Assembly (NCBI RefSeq): GCF_007989805.1
Contig: NZ_BJUB01000003.1
Location: forward strand, 1 to 64,000
Origin: Cellulomonas xylanilytica
Lineage (GTDB): Bacteria; Actinomycetota; Actinomycetes; Actinomycetales; Cellulomonadaceae
Length of the DNA stretch: 64,000 nt
Direction of reading: 5' to 3'
Shown here: one piece after another, positions 1-14,988 of the stretch
Layout: every line of letters begins with the position of its first letter
Position numbering within the stretch: position 1 is the stretch's first letter
The notes under the pieces: generated by a model
Seen by the model: the letters and a program-made list of their open reading frames with translations, nothing else
Databases searched by the model: none
Told to the model about the DNA's origin: nothing
Position numbers and translations under genes: made by a program

Positions 1-265
1 TCCTCAAGATCTTTCGATCTCGTCCGAGAGGCTTTGTCGTTCTGAATCTTACCTGGCTTTCCGGCCGCTTCCCGCCACCTGTTCGGGCAGCATCTGCGGG
101 CCGGGAGCCCGTCCCCGTCCTGCTTCAGGGCGCACGAAGCGCCTGTCAGCACGAGCGGGGGTGGCCACCCTAGGGACCAGCCACCGTGGTTCGATCCGCG
201 GTGTCCGTTCCTCCCTCTCGGGCGACATCGAGAACATTACGCGCGTGTTGCGGCAGGTGGCAAAT
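1..265 (-). promoter_or_regulatory. Probable rRNA-operon promoter and leader, reading out of the window to the left
   Basis: No gene is seen in this stretch. On the minus strand TTGCCA (258-263) and TAATGT (234-239) are separated by 18 bases, a strong sigma-70-type promoter. A second -10-like hexamer, TAAGAT, lies at 46-51. At the left edge the transcript can fold an AGATC/GATCT stem closed by a GAAA tetraloop (about 7-19). A strong promoter with a structured non-coding leader just downstream of tyrS would fit an rRNA operon, but no 16S sequence is inside the window, so this is inference. Confidence 0.45.
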
Positions 266-335
266 CCCGTCCCGGTGACGCCGGTCACCAGACCTCCGCT
301 CGGCACCAGATGCGCAGGTCAGTGGGCCGAAACGG

Positions 336-383
336 CGACGACGGGCCCTCGTCGCCCCGGCGGGGACGAGAGGCCCGTCGTCG
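336..383 (-). terminator. Hairpin terminator after tyrS
   Basis: The arms CGACGACGGGCC (336-347) and GGCCCGTCGTCG (372-383) are perfectly complementary, and the interior CTCGTC/GACGAG pairs further. The hairpin lies 13 bases beyond the tyrS stop, followed only by a short T run. It probably ends the arg-tyrS operon before the next promoter. Confidence 0.7.
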
Positions 384-395
384 ATCACGGCTCGC

Positions 396-1658
396 TCAGG
401 CCTGCGCGTCGACCACCGCGAGAGTGCGCTTGCCGCGGCGCAGGACCGCCCAGCGACCGTGCAGGAGGTCGTCGGCTGTGAGCACCGCGTCCTCGGCGGC
501 CACCCGGACGTTGTTCACCGACGCCCCGCCCTCGGCGATCGCTCGTCGCGCCGCACCCTTGCTCGCCACCACGCCCGTCGCCGCCAGGAGGTCGGCGATG
601 CCGTCGCCCGCAGCGCCCGGCGCGGACGGCAGCTCGGCGACCGCGGCGGCGAGCGTCGTGGCGTCGAGCTCCGCCAACGAGCCGCGGCCGAACAGGGCCT
701 GGCTCGCCGCGACGACCTGGTCGGCGGCCGCGGTGCCGTGCACGAGGGACGTCACCTCGTACGCGAGCGCGCGTTGGGCCTCACGGGCCGCCGGCCGGTC
801 GGCGACGGCCGACTCCAGCTCCTCGATCTGCTCGCGCGAGCGGAAGCTGAACACCTTGAGGTAGCGCACCACGTCGGCGTCGTCCGCGTTGAGCCAGAAC
901 TGGAAGAACGCGTACGGCGTGGTCAGCTCGGGGTCGAGCCAGACGGTGCCGGACTCCGTCTTGCCGAACTTGGTGCCGTCGGCCTTGGTGATCAGCGGGG
1001 TCGTCAGAGCGTGCACGGCGACACCCTCGGCCTTGCGGATCAGCTCGACGCCCGAAAGGAGGTTGCCCCACTGGTCGCTGCCGCCGGTCTGCAGGGTGAT
1101 CCCGTGGCGGCGGTGCAGCTCGAGGTAGTCCATGCCCTGCAGGATCTGGTAGCTGAACTCGGTGAAGCTGATGCCCGCGTCGCTGTTGAGGCGCCGGGCC
1201 ACGGTGTCCTTGGCCAGCATGGTGCCCAGCCGGTAGTGCTTGCCGATGTCGCGCAAGAAGTCGATGGCCGACAGCGGGGCCGTCCAGTCCAGGTTGTTCA
1301 CCATGGTCGCGGCGTGCGGGCCGTCGAACCGGAGCAGGGGCTCGATCTGCTTGCGGATGCGCTCCACCCACACGGCGACGACGTCGCGCTCGTTCAGGGT
1401 GCGCTCCCCCGCCATCTTCGGGTCGCCGATCAGGCCGGTGGCACCGCCGACGAGGCCGTACGGCGTGTGGCCGGCGTCCTGGAGGCGGCGGACGGTCAGG
1501 ATCTGGACGAGGTTGCCGATGTGCAGGCTCGGTGCCGTCGGGTCGAACCCGCAGTACAGCGAGACGGGCCCGGCGGAGAGCGCGTCGCGGAGGGCGTCGA
1601 GGTCGGTGGTCTGGGCGATCAGCCCGCGCCACTCGAGCTCGTCGAGGATGTGGTTCAC
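396..1658 (-). CDS. tyrS: Tyrosyl-tRNA synthetase
   Basis: Class I aminoacyl-tRNA synthetase that charges tRNA-Tyr in the cytoplasm. The 420 residues match the usual length. The HIGH motif appears as HIGN at residues 46-49 after the family signature [12 protein letters not shown]. The KMSKS loop appears as KFGKT near residue 231, and an S4-like RNA-binding domain fills roughly residues 350-410. The GTG start has GGAG five bases upstream. It is the last gene of the arg operon strand, 76 bases after mpg, with a strong hairpin behind it. The same mpg-tyrS order is known from mycobacteria. Confidence 0.97.
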   Translation of the reverse strand: MNHILDELEWRGLIAQTTDLDALRDALSAGPVSLYCGFDPTAPSLHIGNLVQILTVRRLQDAGHTPYGLVGGATGLIGDPKMAGERTLNERDVVAVWVERIRKQIEPLLRFDGPHAATMVNNLDWTAPLSAIDFLRDIGKHYRLGTMLAKDTVARRLNSDAGISFTEFSYQILQGMDYLELHRRHGITLQTGGSDQWGNLLSGVELIRKAEGVAVHALTTPLITKADGTKFGKTESGTVWLDPELTTPYAFFQFWLNADDADVVRYLKVFSFRSREQIEELESAVADRPAAREAQRALAYEVTSLVHGTAAADQVVAASQALFGRGSLAELDATTLAAAVAELPSAPGAAGDGIADLLAATGVVASKGAARRAIAEGGASVNNVRVAAEDAVLTADDLLHGRWAVLRRGKRTLAVVDAQA

Positions 1659-1734
1659 CAGGTCTCCAGGCAGTAGGCCGGCTCGGCGCCGGCGACGAGG
1701 GTGGGCAGGTGCGTACGGCCGGCGTCGTCGTCCC

Positions 1735-2462
1735 TCACGGGACGTCTACCGACGCCGGCGCGCGATACGCCGGGCGGTACGCCGAGACCGTGCGCTCGTC
1801 CGTCAGCCAGTAGCGCCAGGGGAACCTGCCGCCCTCGCCCCCGGCGCCGGAGACGCCGACCCGGGGACCGGTCTTGTGCGTGGGCTGGGCCACGACCTGG
1901 TGGCGGTGCAGCACGATGTCGCCGCCCGCCTCCGTGATGTCGGCGCCGTTGGCGCGCAGGTCGATCCCCAGTGCCACGGCGAGCCGCCCGGGGCCCCGGG
2001 CGAGCTGGCGCTCCGAGTCGACGACGCCGACGGACTCGCGCCGTCGCCAGGCCAGGTCGGTGCCCTCGACGATCTCCCCCGCACGCAGCAGCACGGCGGA
2101 CGGGCTGCCGGTGGGCTGGGTGACGATGTTGAGGCAGTGGTGCAGGCCCAGGTGGCGGTAGACGTACAGGCGGCCGGGCTCGGCGAACATCACCGCGTTG
2201 CGGGCGGTCCGGCCGCGGAAGGCGTGGGAACCCGGGTCGTCGGCACCGCCGTAGGCCTCGACCTCGGTGATCCGCAGCGTGACGTCGCCCTCCGGCGAGC
2301 GGGCGGTGAGGTAGGCGCCCAGCAGGTCGCGCGCGACGGCGTGCACCGGCCGGCTGAACCAGACCCGCGCCGGGACGACCACGGGCGCGCGCCGACCGGC
2401 GGCATCCGGGCTCTCGAGCGGTTCCGACGGGCTCACCCGCTCATCTTGCCGCACGCCCCGGC

Positions 2463-2466
<4 letters not shown>
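1735..2466 (-). CDS. mpg: 3-methyladenine DNA glycosylase (Mpg/AAG family)
   Basis: Base-excision repair enzyme that removes alkylated purines from DNA. Family signatures are present: ITEVEAYGG with the catalytic Glu, [11 protein letters not shown], and [15 protein letters not shown], which corresponds to the YxYGxHxCxN block. At 243 residues it is slightly longer than typical, with a poorly conserved N-terminal extension of about 25 residues. The ATG at 2466 was chosen because it overlaps the stop of the upstream kinase gene in an ATGA, implying translational coupling. A GTG about ten codons inside is the alternative start. Confidence 0.93.
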
Positions 2467-5714
<3,248 letters not shown>

Positions 5715-5763
5715 TGTTCTTCTCTCTTCGGGGGTGCGTACGAGGGTGCGGAGGAGTGCGGGG

Positions 5764-8520
<2,757 letters not shown>

Positions 8521-8524
<4 letters not shown>

Positions 8525-9498
8525 GCGGTCACCTCGGGGTCGGCGTGCGGCACCACAGGGATCGGTGCGGTGAAGGGGGCGTCGGCAGGCTCCTCGTCGG
8601 GCAGGACCATGGTGCCGATGCCGTCGGACGTGAAGACCTCGACCAGGATCGAGTGCGGTGCTCGGCCGTCGATGACGTGCGCGCGGCCGACTCCGCCCTC
8701 GACCGCCCGCCAGCAGGCCTCCATCTTCGGGCGCATGCCGGCGTCGAGGCCGGGCAGGAGCTCCGCCAGGGCGCTCGCGCCGATCCGGCGCACGAGAGAG
8801 CCCGTGTCCGGCCAGCTGGTGTAGAGACCCTCGACGTCGGTGAGCACGATGAGCTTGCGCGCTCCCAGCGCGACCGCGAGCGCGGCGGCCGCGGTGTCCG
8901 CGTTCACGTTCAGCACCGTGGTCGGGTCGTCCAGGTCGGGGGCGACCGTCGAGACCACCGGGATGCGACCGGCGTCGAGCAGGTCCAGCACGGCGCCGGG
9001 GTTGACCTTGACGACGTCGCCGACGAGGCCGATGTCGACGTTCTGGCCGTCCACGAGCGCGGTGCGCCGGCGGGCCTGGAACAGCCCGCCGTCCTCGCCC
9101 GACAGGCCGACGGCGTGGGGTCCGTGCGCGTTGAGCAGACCGACGAGCTCCCGGGACACCTGCCCCGTGAGCACCATCCGCACGACCTCCATCGCCTCCG
9201 GGGTGGTGACGCGCAGCCCGCCGCGGAACTCCGACTCGATGCCGAGCCGGTCGAGCATGGCGTTGATCTGGGGTCCGCCGCCGTGCACGACGACCGGCTT
9301 GAGCCCGACCTGGCGCAGGAACACCATGTCCTCGGCGAACGCGCGCTTCAGGTCCTCGTCGATCATCGCGTTGCCGCCGTACTTCACGACGACGAGCGCG
9401 CCCGAGAACTTCTGCAGCCACGGCAGCGCCTCGACGAGGACCTCGGCCTTCTGGTCCGCGCGCAGGTCGGTGCGGGTGTTGAACGTGAAGTCGCTCAT
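8521..9498 (-). CDS. argB: Acetylglutamate kinase
   Basis: Phosphorylates N-acetylglutamate, usually the arginine-feedback step. The amino acid kinase fold is shown by [12 protein letters not shown] near residue 38, [11 protein letters not shown], and [21 protein letters not shown] in the ATP region. Length is 325 residues. The N-terminal helix before the core ([20 protein letters not shown]) matches the extension found in arginine-inhibited hexameric kinases. ATGA overlap with argJ fixes the start. Confidence 0.96.
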
Positions 9499-10700
9499 GT
9501 GGAGTACGCGCTGTTCTCGTGGACGTAGTCGTGCGTGAGGTCGTTGGTCCACACGGTGGCCACCTCGCCGCCCGCGTGCAGGTCGATGAGCACGTGCACC
9601 TCGCGGTTCGCGGCCAGGTCGACCTCGGACCGGGGCCGGAACGCGCCGCCGGCCTTGCACACCTGGACGCCGTTGATGGTGACGTCGAGCTGGTCGGGGT
9701 CGAACGCGGCGACGCTCTCCGGCACCGTCCCCACCTGCGCGAGCACGCGGCCCCAGTTGGGGTCGTTGCCGAACATCGCGGCCTTGAAGAGGTTGGAGCG
9801 GGTCACCGCACGGGCCACCGCGAGCGCCGCGTCCTGCGTCTCGGCACCCATGACGGTCACGGCGATGTCGTGGGTCGCGCCCTCCGCGTCGGCGACGAGC
9901 GCGCGGGCGAGCTCGCCGCACACCTGCGTGAGCGCGGCGGTGAAGCCGGCGGGGTCCGGGACCGCGCGGCTGGCGCCCGAGACCATGAGCGTGACCGTGT
10001 CGGAGGTCGACATGCAGCCGTCGGAGTCGACGCGGTCGAACGTCTCCGAGACCGCCGTGCGCAGGGCGGCTGCCGCGGTCTCGGCGTCGATGACCGCGTC
10101 GGTGGTGATCACGCAGAGCATGGTGGCCAGCCCGGGGGCGAGCATGCCCGCTCCCTTGGCCATCCCACCGACGGTCCAGGCTCCCCGGTCGCCGTCGACG
10201 TGCAGGTGCGCGGTCTTGGCGACGGTGTCCGTGGTCATGATCGCGACGGCTGCGTCCGGACCGCCCTCGGAAGAGAGCGCCTCCACGGCGACGCCGATCC
10301 CGTCGAGGATCTTGTCGATGGGCAGCCGCTCCCCGATCAGGCCGGTGGAGCAGACCACGACGTCGCCCGCGGAGACCTCCAGGGCCGCACCGACCGTCTC
10401 GGCGGTCAGGTGCACGTCGAGGAAGCCCTCGGGTCCGGTGCACACGTTGGCGCCGCCCGAGTTGAGCACCACGGCGCTGACCACACCGTCGGACACCGCC
10501 TGGCGCGACCAGACGACCGGCGCGCCCACGACCCGGTTGGTGGTGAACACGGCCGCGGCAGCCTGCGAAGGACCGTCGTTGACGACCAGCGCGAGGTCCG
10601 GTCGGCCGGAGGCCTTGAGGCCCGCCGTGATCCCGGAGGCGCGGAAGCCGGCCGCCGCGGTGACGCCGGGTGAGGGCAGGTCCGTGGTCTCGATGGTCAC
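9495..10700 (-). CDS. argJ: Bifunctional glutamate N-acetyltransferase / amino-acid acetyltransferase
   Basis: Recycles the acetyl group from N-acetylornithine to glutamate and can also prime the pathway from acetyl-CoA. The autocleavage region [20 protein letters not shown] is present, with the nucleophilic Thr near residue 193. The protein matures into alpha and beta chains there. Other family blocks are [10 protein letters not shown] and [14 protein letters not shown]. Length is 401 residues from a GTG that overlaps the argC stop (GTGA). Confidence 0.96.
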   Translation of the reverse strand: MTIETTDLPSPGVTAAAGFRASGITAGLKASGRPDLALVVNDGPSQAAAAVFTTNRVVGAPVVWSRQAVSDGVVSAVVLNSGGANVCTGPEGFLDVHLTAETVGAALEVSAGDVVVCSTGLIGERLPIDKILDGIGVAVEALSSEGGPDAAVAIMTTDTVAKTAHLHVDGDRGAWTVGGMAKGAGMLAPGLATMLCVITTDAVIDAETAAAALRTAVSETFDRVDSDGCMSTSDTVTLMVSGASRAVPDPAGFTAALTQVCGELARALVADAEGATHDIAVTVMGAETQDAALAVARAVTRSNLFKAAMFGNDPNWGRVLAQVGTVPESVAAFDPDQLDVTINGVQVCKAGGAFRPRSEVDLAANREVHVLIDLHAGGEVATVWTNDLTHDYVHENSAYST

Positions 10701-11761
10701 GGTGCGACTCCGTCCAGGGGAAGGCCGAGCGTCTCGGGGAGCCCGAGCGCGAGGTTGAGGGACTGCAGCGCGCCACCGGCGGTGCCCTTGACCAGGTTGT
10801 CGATCGCCGTGACGGTCACGACGCGCCCGGCGCGCTCGTCGACCGCGACCTGCACGAGGGCGGTGTTGGCGCCGAGCGTCGCCGCGGTGGTCGGCCAGTG
10901 GCCCTCGAGTAGCAGGTGCACGAACGGCTCGTCGGCGTACGTCTGCTCCCACGCGGCCCGGACGGTTGCCGGGTCGACGTCGGGTGCGAGGCGGGCCGTG
11001 GCGGTCGCGAGGATGCCGCGCGCCATGGGCACGAGCGTGGGCGTGAAGGAGATGGTCACGTCGGCCGCCCCCGCGGACCGCAGGTTCTGCGCGATCTCGG
11101 GGATGTGCCGGTGCGTGCCGCCGACCGCGTACGGCTGCGCGGCGCCGAGCCCCTCGCTGGCGAGCAGGTGCGTCTTGAGGGACTTCCCCGCGCCGGAGTA
11201 GCCGTTGGCGAGCACGGCCACGAGGTCGGTGGGCTCGATCAGCCCGGCCGCGATGCCCGGCTGGAGACCGAGCGAGACGGCGGTGACGTTGCAGCCCGGG
11301 ACGGCGATGCGCCGCGCACCGGCGAGCGCGGCCCGCTGCCCGCTCGCGGTCCGCTCCCCCGGGTGCAGCAGCTCCGGCAGGCCGTACGGCCACGTGCCGG
11401 CGTGCGCGCTGCCGTAGAACTGCTCCCAGTCGGCGGCGTCGACGAGCCGGTGGTCCGCGCCGAGGTCGACGACGACCGCGCCGTCGCCCCGTGCCTCGAG
11501 CTCCGCGGCGATCGCCCCGCTGGCGCCGTGCGGCAGGGCGAGCACGACGACGTCGTGACCGGCCAGCTCGTCGACCCCCGTGGGCGCGAGCACCCGGTCG
11601 GCGAGCGAGCGCAGGTGCGGCTGGTGCGCCCCGAGGAGCGTCCCGGCGTTGGAGTGCGCGGTGAGGGTGCCGATCCGTGCCTCGGGGTGCGCGAGCAGCA
11701 CGCGGAGCATCTCCCCGCCGGCGTACCCGCTGGCACCCGCGACCGCGACCGTGAACGTCAT
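10697..11761 (-). CDS. argC: N-acetyl-gamma-glutamyl-phosphate reductase
   Basis: NADPH-dependent reduction of acetylglutamyl phosphate. The Rossmann motif [16 protein letters not shown] is at the N-terminus and the active-site block [13 protein letters not shown] contains the catalytic Cys. Length is 354 residues from the ATG at 11761. Two more in-frame ATGs (11767, 11773) lie just upstream. I prefer 11761 because it gives the family's usual N-terminus and because a -10 box sits 7 bases upstream, which would make the mRNA leaderless. First gene of the arg operon. Confidence 0.95.
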   Translation of the reverse strand: MTFTVAVAGASGYAGGEMLRVLLAHPEARIGTLTAHSNAGTLLGAHQPHLRSLADRVLAPTGVDELAGHDVVVLALPHGASGAIAAELEARGDGAVVVDLGADHRLVDAADWEQFYGSAHAGTWPYGLPELLHPGERTASGQRAALAGARRIAVPGCNVTAVSLGLQPGIAAGLIEPTDLVAVLANGYSGAGKSLKTHLLASEGLGAAQPYAVGGTHRHIPEIAQNLRSAGAADVTISFTPTLVPMARGILATATARLAPDVDPATVRAAWEQTYADEPFVHLLLEGHWPTTAATLGANTALVQVAVDERAGRVVTVTAIDNLVKGTAGGALQSLNLALGLPETLGLPLDGVAP

Positions 11762-11797
11762 ATGCATGAACATACACAAGGCTGCACGAAGATACGA
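11761..11797 (-). promoter_or_regulatory. argC promoter with overlapping ARG-box-like operator
   Basis: On the minus strand TCGTAT (11792-11797) and TATGTT (11769-11774) are spaced 17 bases apart. An AT-rich imperfect palindrome, TATG-6-CATA (11761-11774), covers the -10 box, in a region otherwise about 70% GC. ArgR binds such AT-rich palindromes in other bacteria, and argR is in this operon. Transcription would start at or next to the argC ATG at 11761. Operator identity is inferred, not demonstrated. Confidence 0.45.
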
Positions 11798-11844
11798 ACG
11801 GCATCCCGGGGAAGATCGCCGCGCGCGTTCGCGTTCCTCCCGAC

Positions 11845-12828
11845 GTGCGCGCCATCCGAGCCACCGCCGCGGGCGGTCCCGACGTCCTCGAGCTGACCGA
11901 GCTCCCCGACCCCGAGCCCGCGGCCGACGAGGTCCTCGTCCGCGTCGCCGCGGCGGGCGTCAACTTCATCGACACCTACCGACGGTCCGGCGTCTACCCG
12001 ATGCCGTTCCCGCACGTCGTGGGCTCCGAGGGCGCCGGGACGGTCGTCGCCGTGGGTGCCGACGTGAGCGAGATCGCCGTCGGGGACCGTGTCGCGTGGT
12101 CGTCGGCACCCGGCTCCTACGCCGAGGTGGTCAACGTCAAGGCGTCGAAGGCCCTGCTGGTGCCCGACGGTGTCTCCGACCAGGTCGCCGCCGCCCTCCC
12201 CCTCCAGGGTCTGACGGCGCACTACCTCGTCACCTCGACGTTCCCCGTCCAGGCCGGTCACGACGTGCTCGTGCACGCGGCGGCAGGCGGTGTCGGCCTG
12301 CTGCTCACGCAGCTGGCGGCGCAGCGCGGTGCCCGCGTCATCGCGACCGTGGGCAGCGCCGAGAAGGAGCGCCTGGCCCGCGAGGCCGGTGCCACCGACG
12401 TGATCCGGTACCGCGAGCTCGACGACCTGACCCGCGACCTCCCGGCCGAGGTGCGCTCGCTCACCGACGGCCGCGGCGTCCACGCCGTCTTCGACTCCGT
12501 CGGCAAGGACACGTTCGACGCATCGCTGGGCTCCCTGCAGCGACGCGGGATGCTCGTCCTGTTCGGCGGCTCGTCCGGCCCCGTCCCGCCGGTCGACCCG
12601 CAGCGCCTCAACGCGGGCGGTTCGCTGTTCCTGACCCGCCCCACGCTCGACGACCACGTCGCCACGCGGGACGAGCTGACCTGGCGGGCCCGTGAGCTCT
12701 TCGACGCCGTCCGTGCCGGCGAGCTCGACGTGCGCGTGGGCGCCACGTTCCCGCTGGCCGACGCGGCCGACGCCCACCGCGCGCTCGAGTCGCGCTCCAC
12801 CACCGGAAAGGTCCTGCTGCTCCCGTGA
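11845..12828 (+). CDS. NADPH:quinone oxidoreductase (zinc-free MDR family)
   Basis: Medium-chain dehydrogenase/reductase of 327 residues, probably cytosolic and NADPH-dependent. The quinone reductase signature [15 protein letters not shown] is near residue 38, and the nucleotide-binding motif [15 protein letters not shown] is near residue 147. Zinc-ligand cysteines of alcohol dehydrogenases are absent, as expected for this subfamily. The GTG start at 11845 has no clear ribosome site. It diverges from argC with 83 bases between them and overlaps the next gene (GTGA), so the two are likely co-expressed. The exact electron acceptor is unknown. Confidence 0.85.
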   Translation: MRAIRATAAGGPDVLELTELPDPEPAADEVLVRVAAAGVNFIDTYRRSGVYPMPFPHVVGSEGAGTVVAVGADVSEIAVGDRVAWSSAPGSYAEVVNVKASKALLVPDGVSDQVAAALPLQGLTAHYLVTSTFPVQAGHDVLVHAAAGGVGLLLTQLAAQRGARVIATVGSAEKERLAREAGATDVIRYRELDDLTRDLPAEVRSLTDGRGVHAVFDSVGKDTFDASLGSLQRRGMLVLFGGSSGPVPPVDPQRLNAGGSLFLTRPTLDDHVATRDELTWRARELFDAVRAGELDVRVGATFPLADAADAHRALESRSTTGKVLLLP

Positions 12829-13574
12829 CGACCGACGTCCTCCGTCCTGTCCGTACGCTGAACGTCGAGATCTGGTCGGACATCGCGTGCCCGTGGTGCT
12901 ACATCGGGAAGCGACGCTTCGCGACGGCGCTGGCCGACTTCCCGCACCGCGAGCACGTCGAGGTGACGTGGCGCGCCTACGAGCTGTCGCCCGGCACGCC
13001 CGCGGGCCCGGGCATACCCGAGATCGAGGCGCTCGCCCGCCACAAGGGCATCCCACGCGACCAGGTCACGAGGATGTTCGCGCAGGTGACGGGCGTGGCC
13101 GCGGGCGACGGCCTGGCCTACGACTTCGACCGGGCGATCGCGGCCAACACGTTCGCGGCGCACCGTCTGGTGCACCTGGCGCGCACGACCGGCGGCGCAG
13201 AGCTGGCGGAGCGGACGCTCGAGGCCCTGTTCTCGGCGCACTTCGAGCACGGCGCCGACCTCGGCGACGACGAGACCCTCGTGCGGATCGTCGGCGACGC
13301 CGGTGTCGACGCCGACGCGGCACGTGGCGTGCTGGCCGGTGACGCGGGAGCCGACGCGGTCCGCGCCGACGAGGACGAGGCACGTGCCCTGGGCGTCACC
13401 GGCGTCCCGTTCTTCGTCGTCGACCGCCGGATCGCGGTGTCCGGCGCCCAGCCGGCCGGCGTGTTCACGCAGCTGCTGGAGACGGCGTGGCGCGACGCCC
13501 ACCCGATCCAGACGCTGGCCACCGCCGACGGCGCCGACGGGGCGGCCTGCGTCGACGACTCCTGCGCCGTCTGA
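12825..13574 (+). CDS. DsbA-family oxidoreductase, FrnE-like
   Basis: Thioredoxin-fold protein of 249 residues without a signal peptide, so cytoplasmic. The active-site CPWC is at residues 22-25 within WSDIACPWCYIGKRRF, and the cis-Pro loop is GVTGVPFFVV. Two further cysteines close the C-terminus (ACVDDSCAV), a feature often seen in FrnE-like proteins. Such proteins act in thiol redox balance or as isomerases. The GTG start overlaps the stop of the quinone reductase gene, pointing to a joint redox role. Confidence 0.88.
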   Translation: MTTDVLRPVRTLNVEIWSDIACPWCYIGKRRFATALADFPHREHVEVTWRAYELSPGTPAGPGIPEIEALARHKGIPRDQVTRMFAQVTGVAAGDGLAYDFDRAIAANTFAAHRLVHLARTTGGAELAERTLEALFSAHFEHGADLGDDETLVRIVGDAGVDADAARGVLAGDAGADAVRADEDEARALGVTGVPFFVVDRRIAVSGAQPAGVFTQLLETAWRDAHPIQTLATADGADGAACVDDSCAV

Positions 13575-13578
13575 CCCC

Positions 13579-13607
13579 TCGACAGCCGGGACGAACCGGG
13601 CGATACG
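13579..13607 (+). promoter_or_regulatory. Putative promoter of trpB2
   Basis: TCGACA (13579-13584) and GATACG (13602-13607) are 17 bases apart, starting 5 bases after the frnE-like stop. The -35 matches TTGACA in five of six positions; the -10 is weak. Transcription would begin about 40 bases before the trpB2 ATG. Confidence 0.35.
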
Positions 13608-13650
13608 GTGACGCTGCGCACAGACGCGCGCCGCCCACCCGGAGGCTCTG

Positions 13651-14938
13651 ATGACGACGTCGCTCCTCGACACGCTCGGCGTGACCGTCCCCTCGACTGT
13701 CCCCACGCACTGGTACAACCTGGCGGCGGACCTGCCGTCACCGTGCCCACCGGCGCTGCACCCGGGCACGCGTGAGCCGCTGGACGCCAGACGACCTGGC
13801 GCCGCTGTTCCCGATGGCGCTGATCATGCAGGAGGTCAGCACCGAGCGGTGGATCGAGATCCCGGAGCCGGTGCGGGAGATCTACGCCCTGTGGCGGCCC
13901 TCCCCGCTGATCCGGGCGCGTCGCCTCGAGCGGGCGCTCGGCACCCCGGCGCACATCTACTACAAGTACGAGGGCGTCAGCCCGGTCGGGTCGCACAAGC
14001 CGAACACCGCCGTCGCGCAGGCGTACTACAACGCGGCCGAGGGCATCACGAAGCTGACCACCGAGACCGGCGCCGGGCAGTGGGGCGCGTCGCTGGCCAT
14101 GGCGTGCGCGCTGCTCGGGCTGACGTGCGAGGTGTGGCAGGTCCGCGCCTCGTTCGACGCCAAGCCGTACCGGCGCATGCAGATGGAGACCTACGGCAGC
14201 ATCTGCCACCCGTCACCGTCGGACCTCACGAACGCCGGCCGAGCCATGCTCGCGGCCGATCCCGGGACCACGGGCTCCCTGGGCATGGCGATCAGCGAGG
14301 CGGTCGAGGCGGCGGCGACCGACCCCGACGCGCACTACTCGCTGGGCAGCGTGCTCAACCACGTGCTGCTGCACCAGAGCGTCATCGGCCAGGAGGCCCT
14401 GGCCCAGCTCGACACGATCGAGGAGACCGCCGACGTGGTCTTCGCGTGCGCCGGGGGCGGTTCGAACCTCGGCGGGATCGCCTTCCCGTTCCTGGGCCGC
14501 AACCTCCGGGACGGCACCTCCACCCGCGTCGTCGCCTGCGAGCCGGCGGCGTGCCCGTCGCTGACGCAGGGCGAGTACCGGTACGACTTCGGCGACGTGG
14601 CCGGTCTGACGCCCCTGCTGAAGATGCACACGCTGGGCAAGGACTTCGTGCCGCCGCCCATCCACGCGGGTGAGCTGCGCTACCACGGGATGGCACCGAT
14701 GGTGTCGCACGCCGTCGAGCTCGGCCTGATCGAGGCGATCGCCGTCGACCAGCAGACCGCGTTCGCCGCGGGGATCGAGTTCGCCCGGGCCGAGGGCATC
14801 ATCCCGGCGCCGGAGTCGACGCACGCCGTCGCGGGAGCCATCGCGCACGCCCGCGCGGCCACCGACGCCGAGACCATCGTCATCGGCCTGTCCGGCAACG
14901 GTGTCCTGGACCTGCCCGCCTACCACGACTACGTGTGA
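13651..14938 (+). pseudogene. Tryptophan synthase beta-like protein (TrpB2), interrupted by a one-base insertion
   Basis: The ATG at 13651 with GGAGG six bases upstream begins a typical TrpB2 N-terminus ([20 protein letters not shown]). After residues REPL, near codon 44, the frame breaks. Removing one G at 13782-13783 continues directly into [19 protein letters not shown] and the rest of the enzyme, giving 428 residues, the normal length. The main part has the PLP Lys in GSHKPNTA, the phosphate loop CAGGGSN and no further lesion. TrpB2 makes tryptophan from indole and serine. A GTG at 13772 could start a shortened protein of 388 residues. Sequencing error, true pseudogene and frameshifting are all possible. 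Confidence 0.85.
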
Positions 14939-14946
14939 CGACGACG

Positions 14947-14978
14947 AAGGCCCGCGCCCCGTCAGGGACGCGGGCCTT
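14947..14978. terminator. Bidirectional terminator between convergent genes
   Basis: AAGGCCCGCG (14947-14956) and CGCGGGCCTT (14969-14978) form a perfect 10-base-pair stem with a 12-base loop. It lies between the stop of trpB2 (plus) and the stop of the nuclease/nucleotidase gene (minus), and the A/T ends serve both directions. Confidence 0.8.
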
Positions 14979-14988
14979 GGTCGTGCGG

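Noticed and set aside
13772..14938. Intact TrpB2 starting at GTG 13772
   Set aside because: Lacks the first 44 conserved residues, has no ribosome site, and the missing part is found in the adjacent frame.
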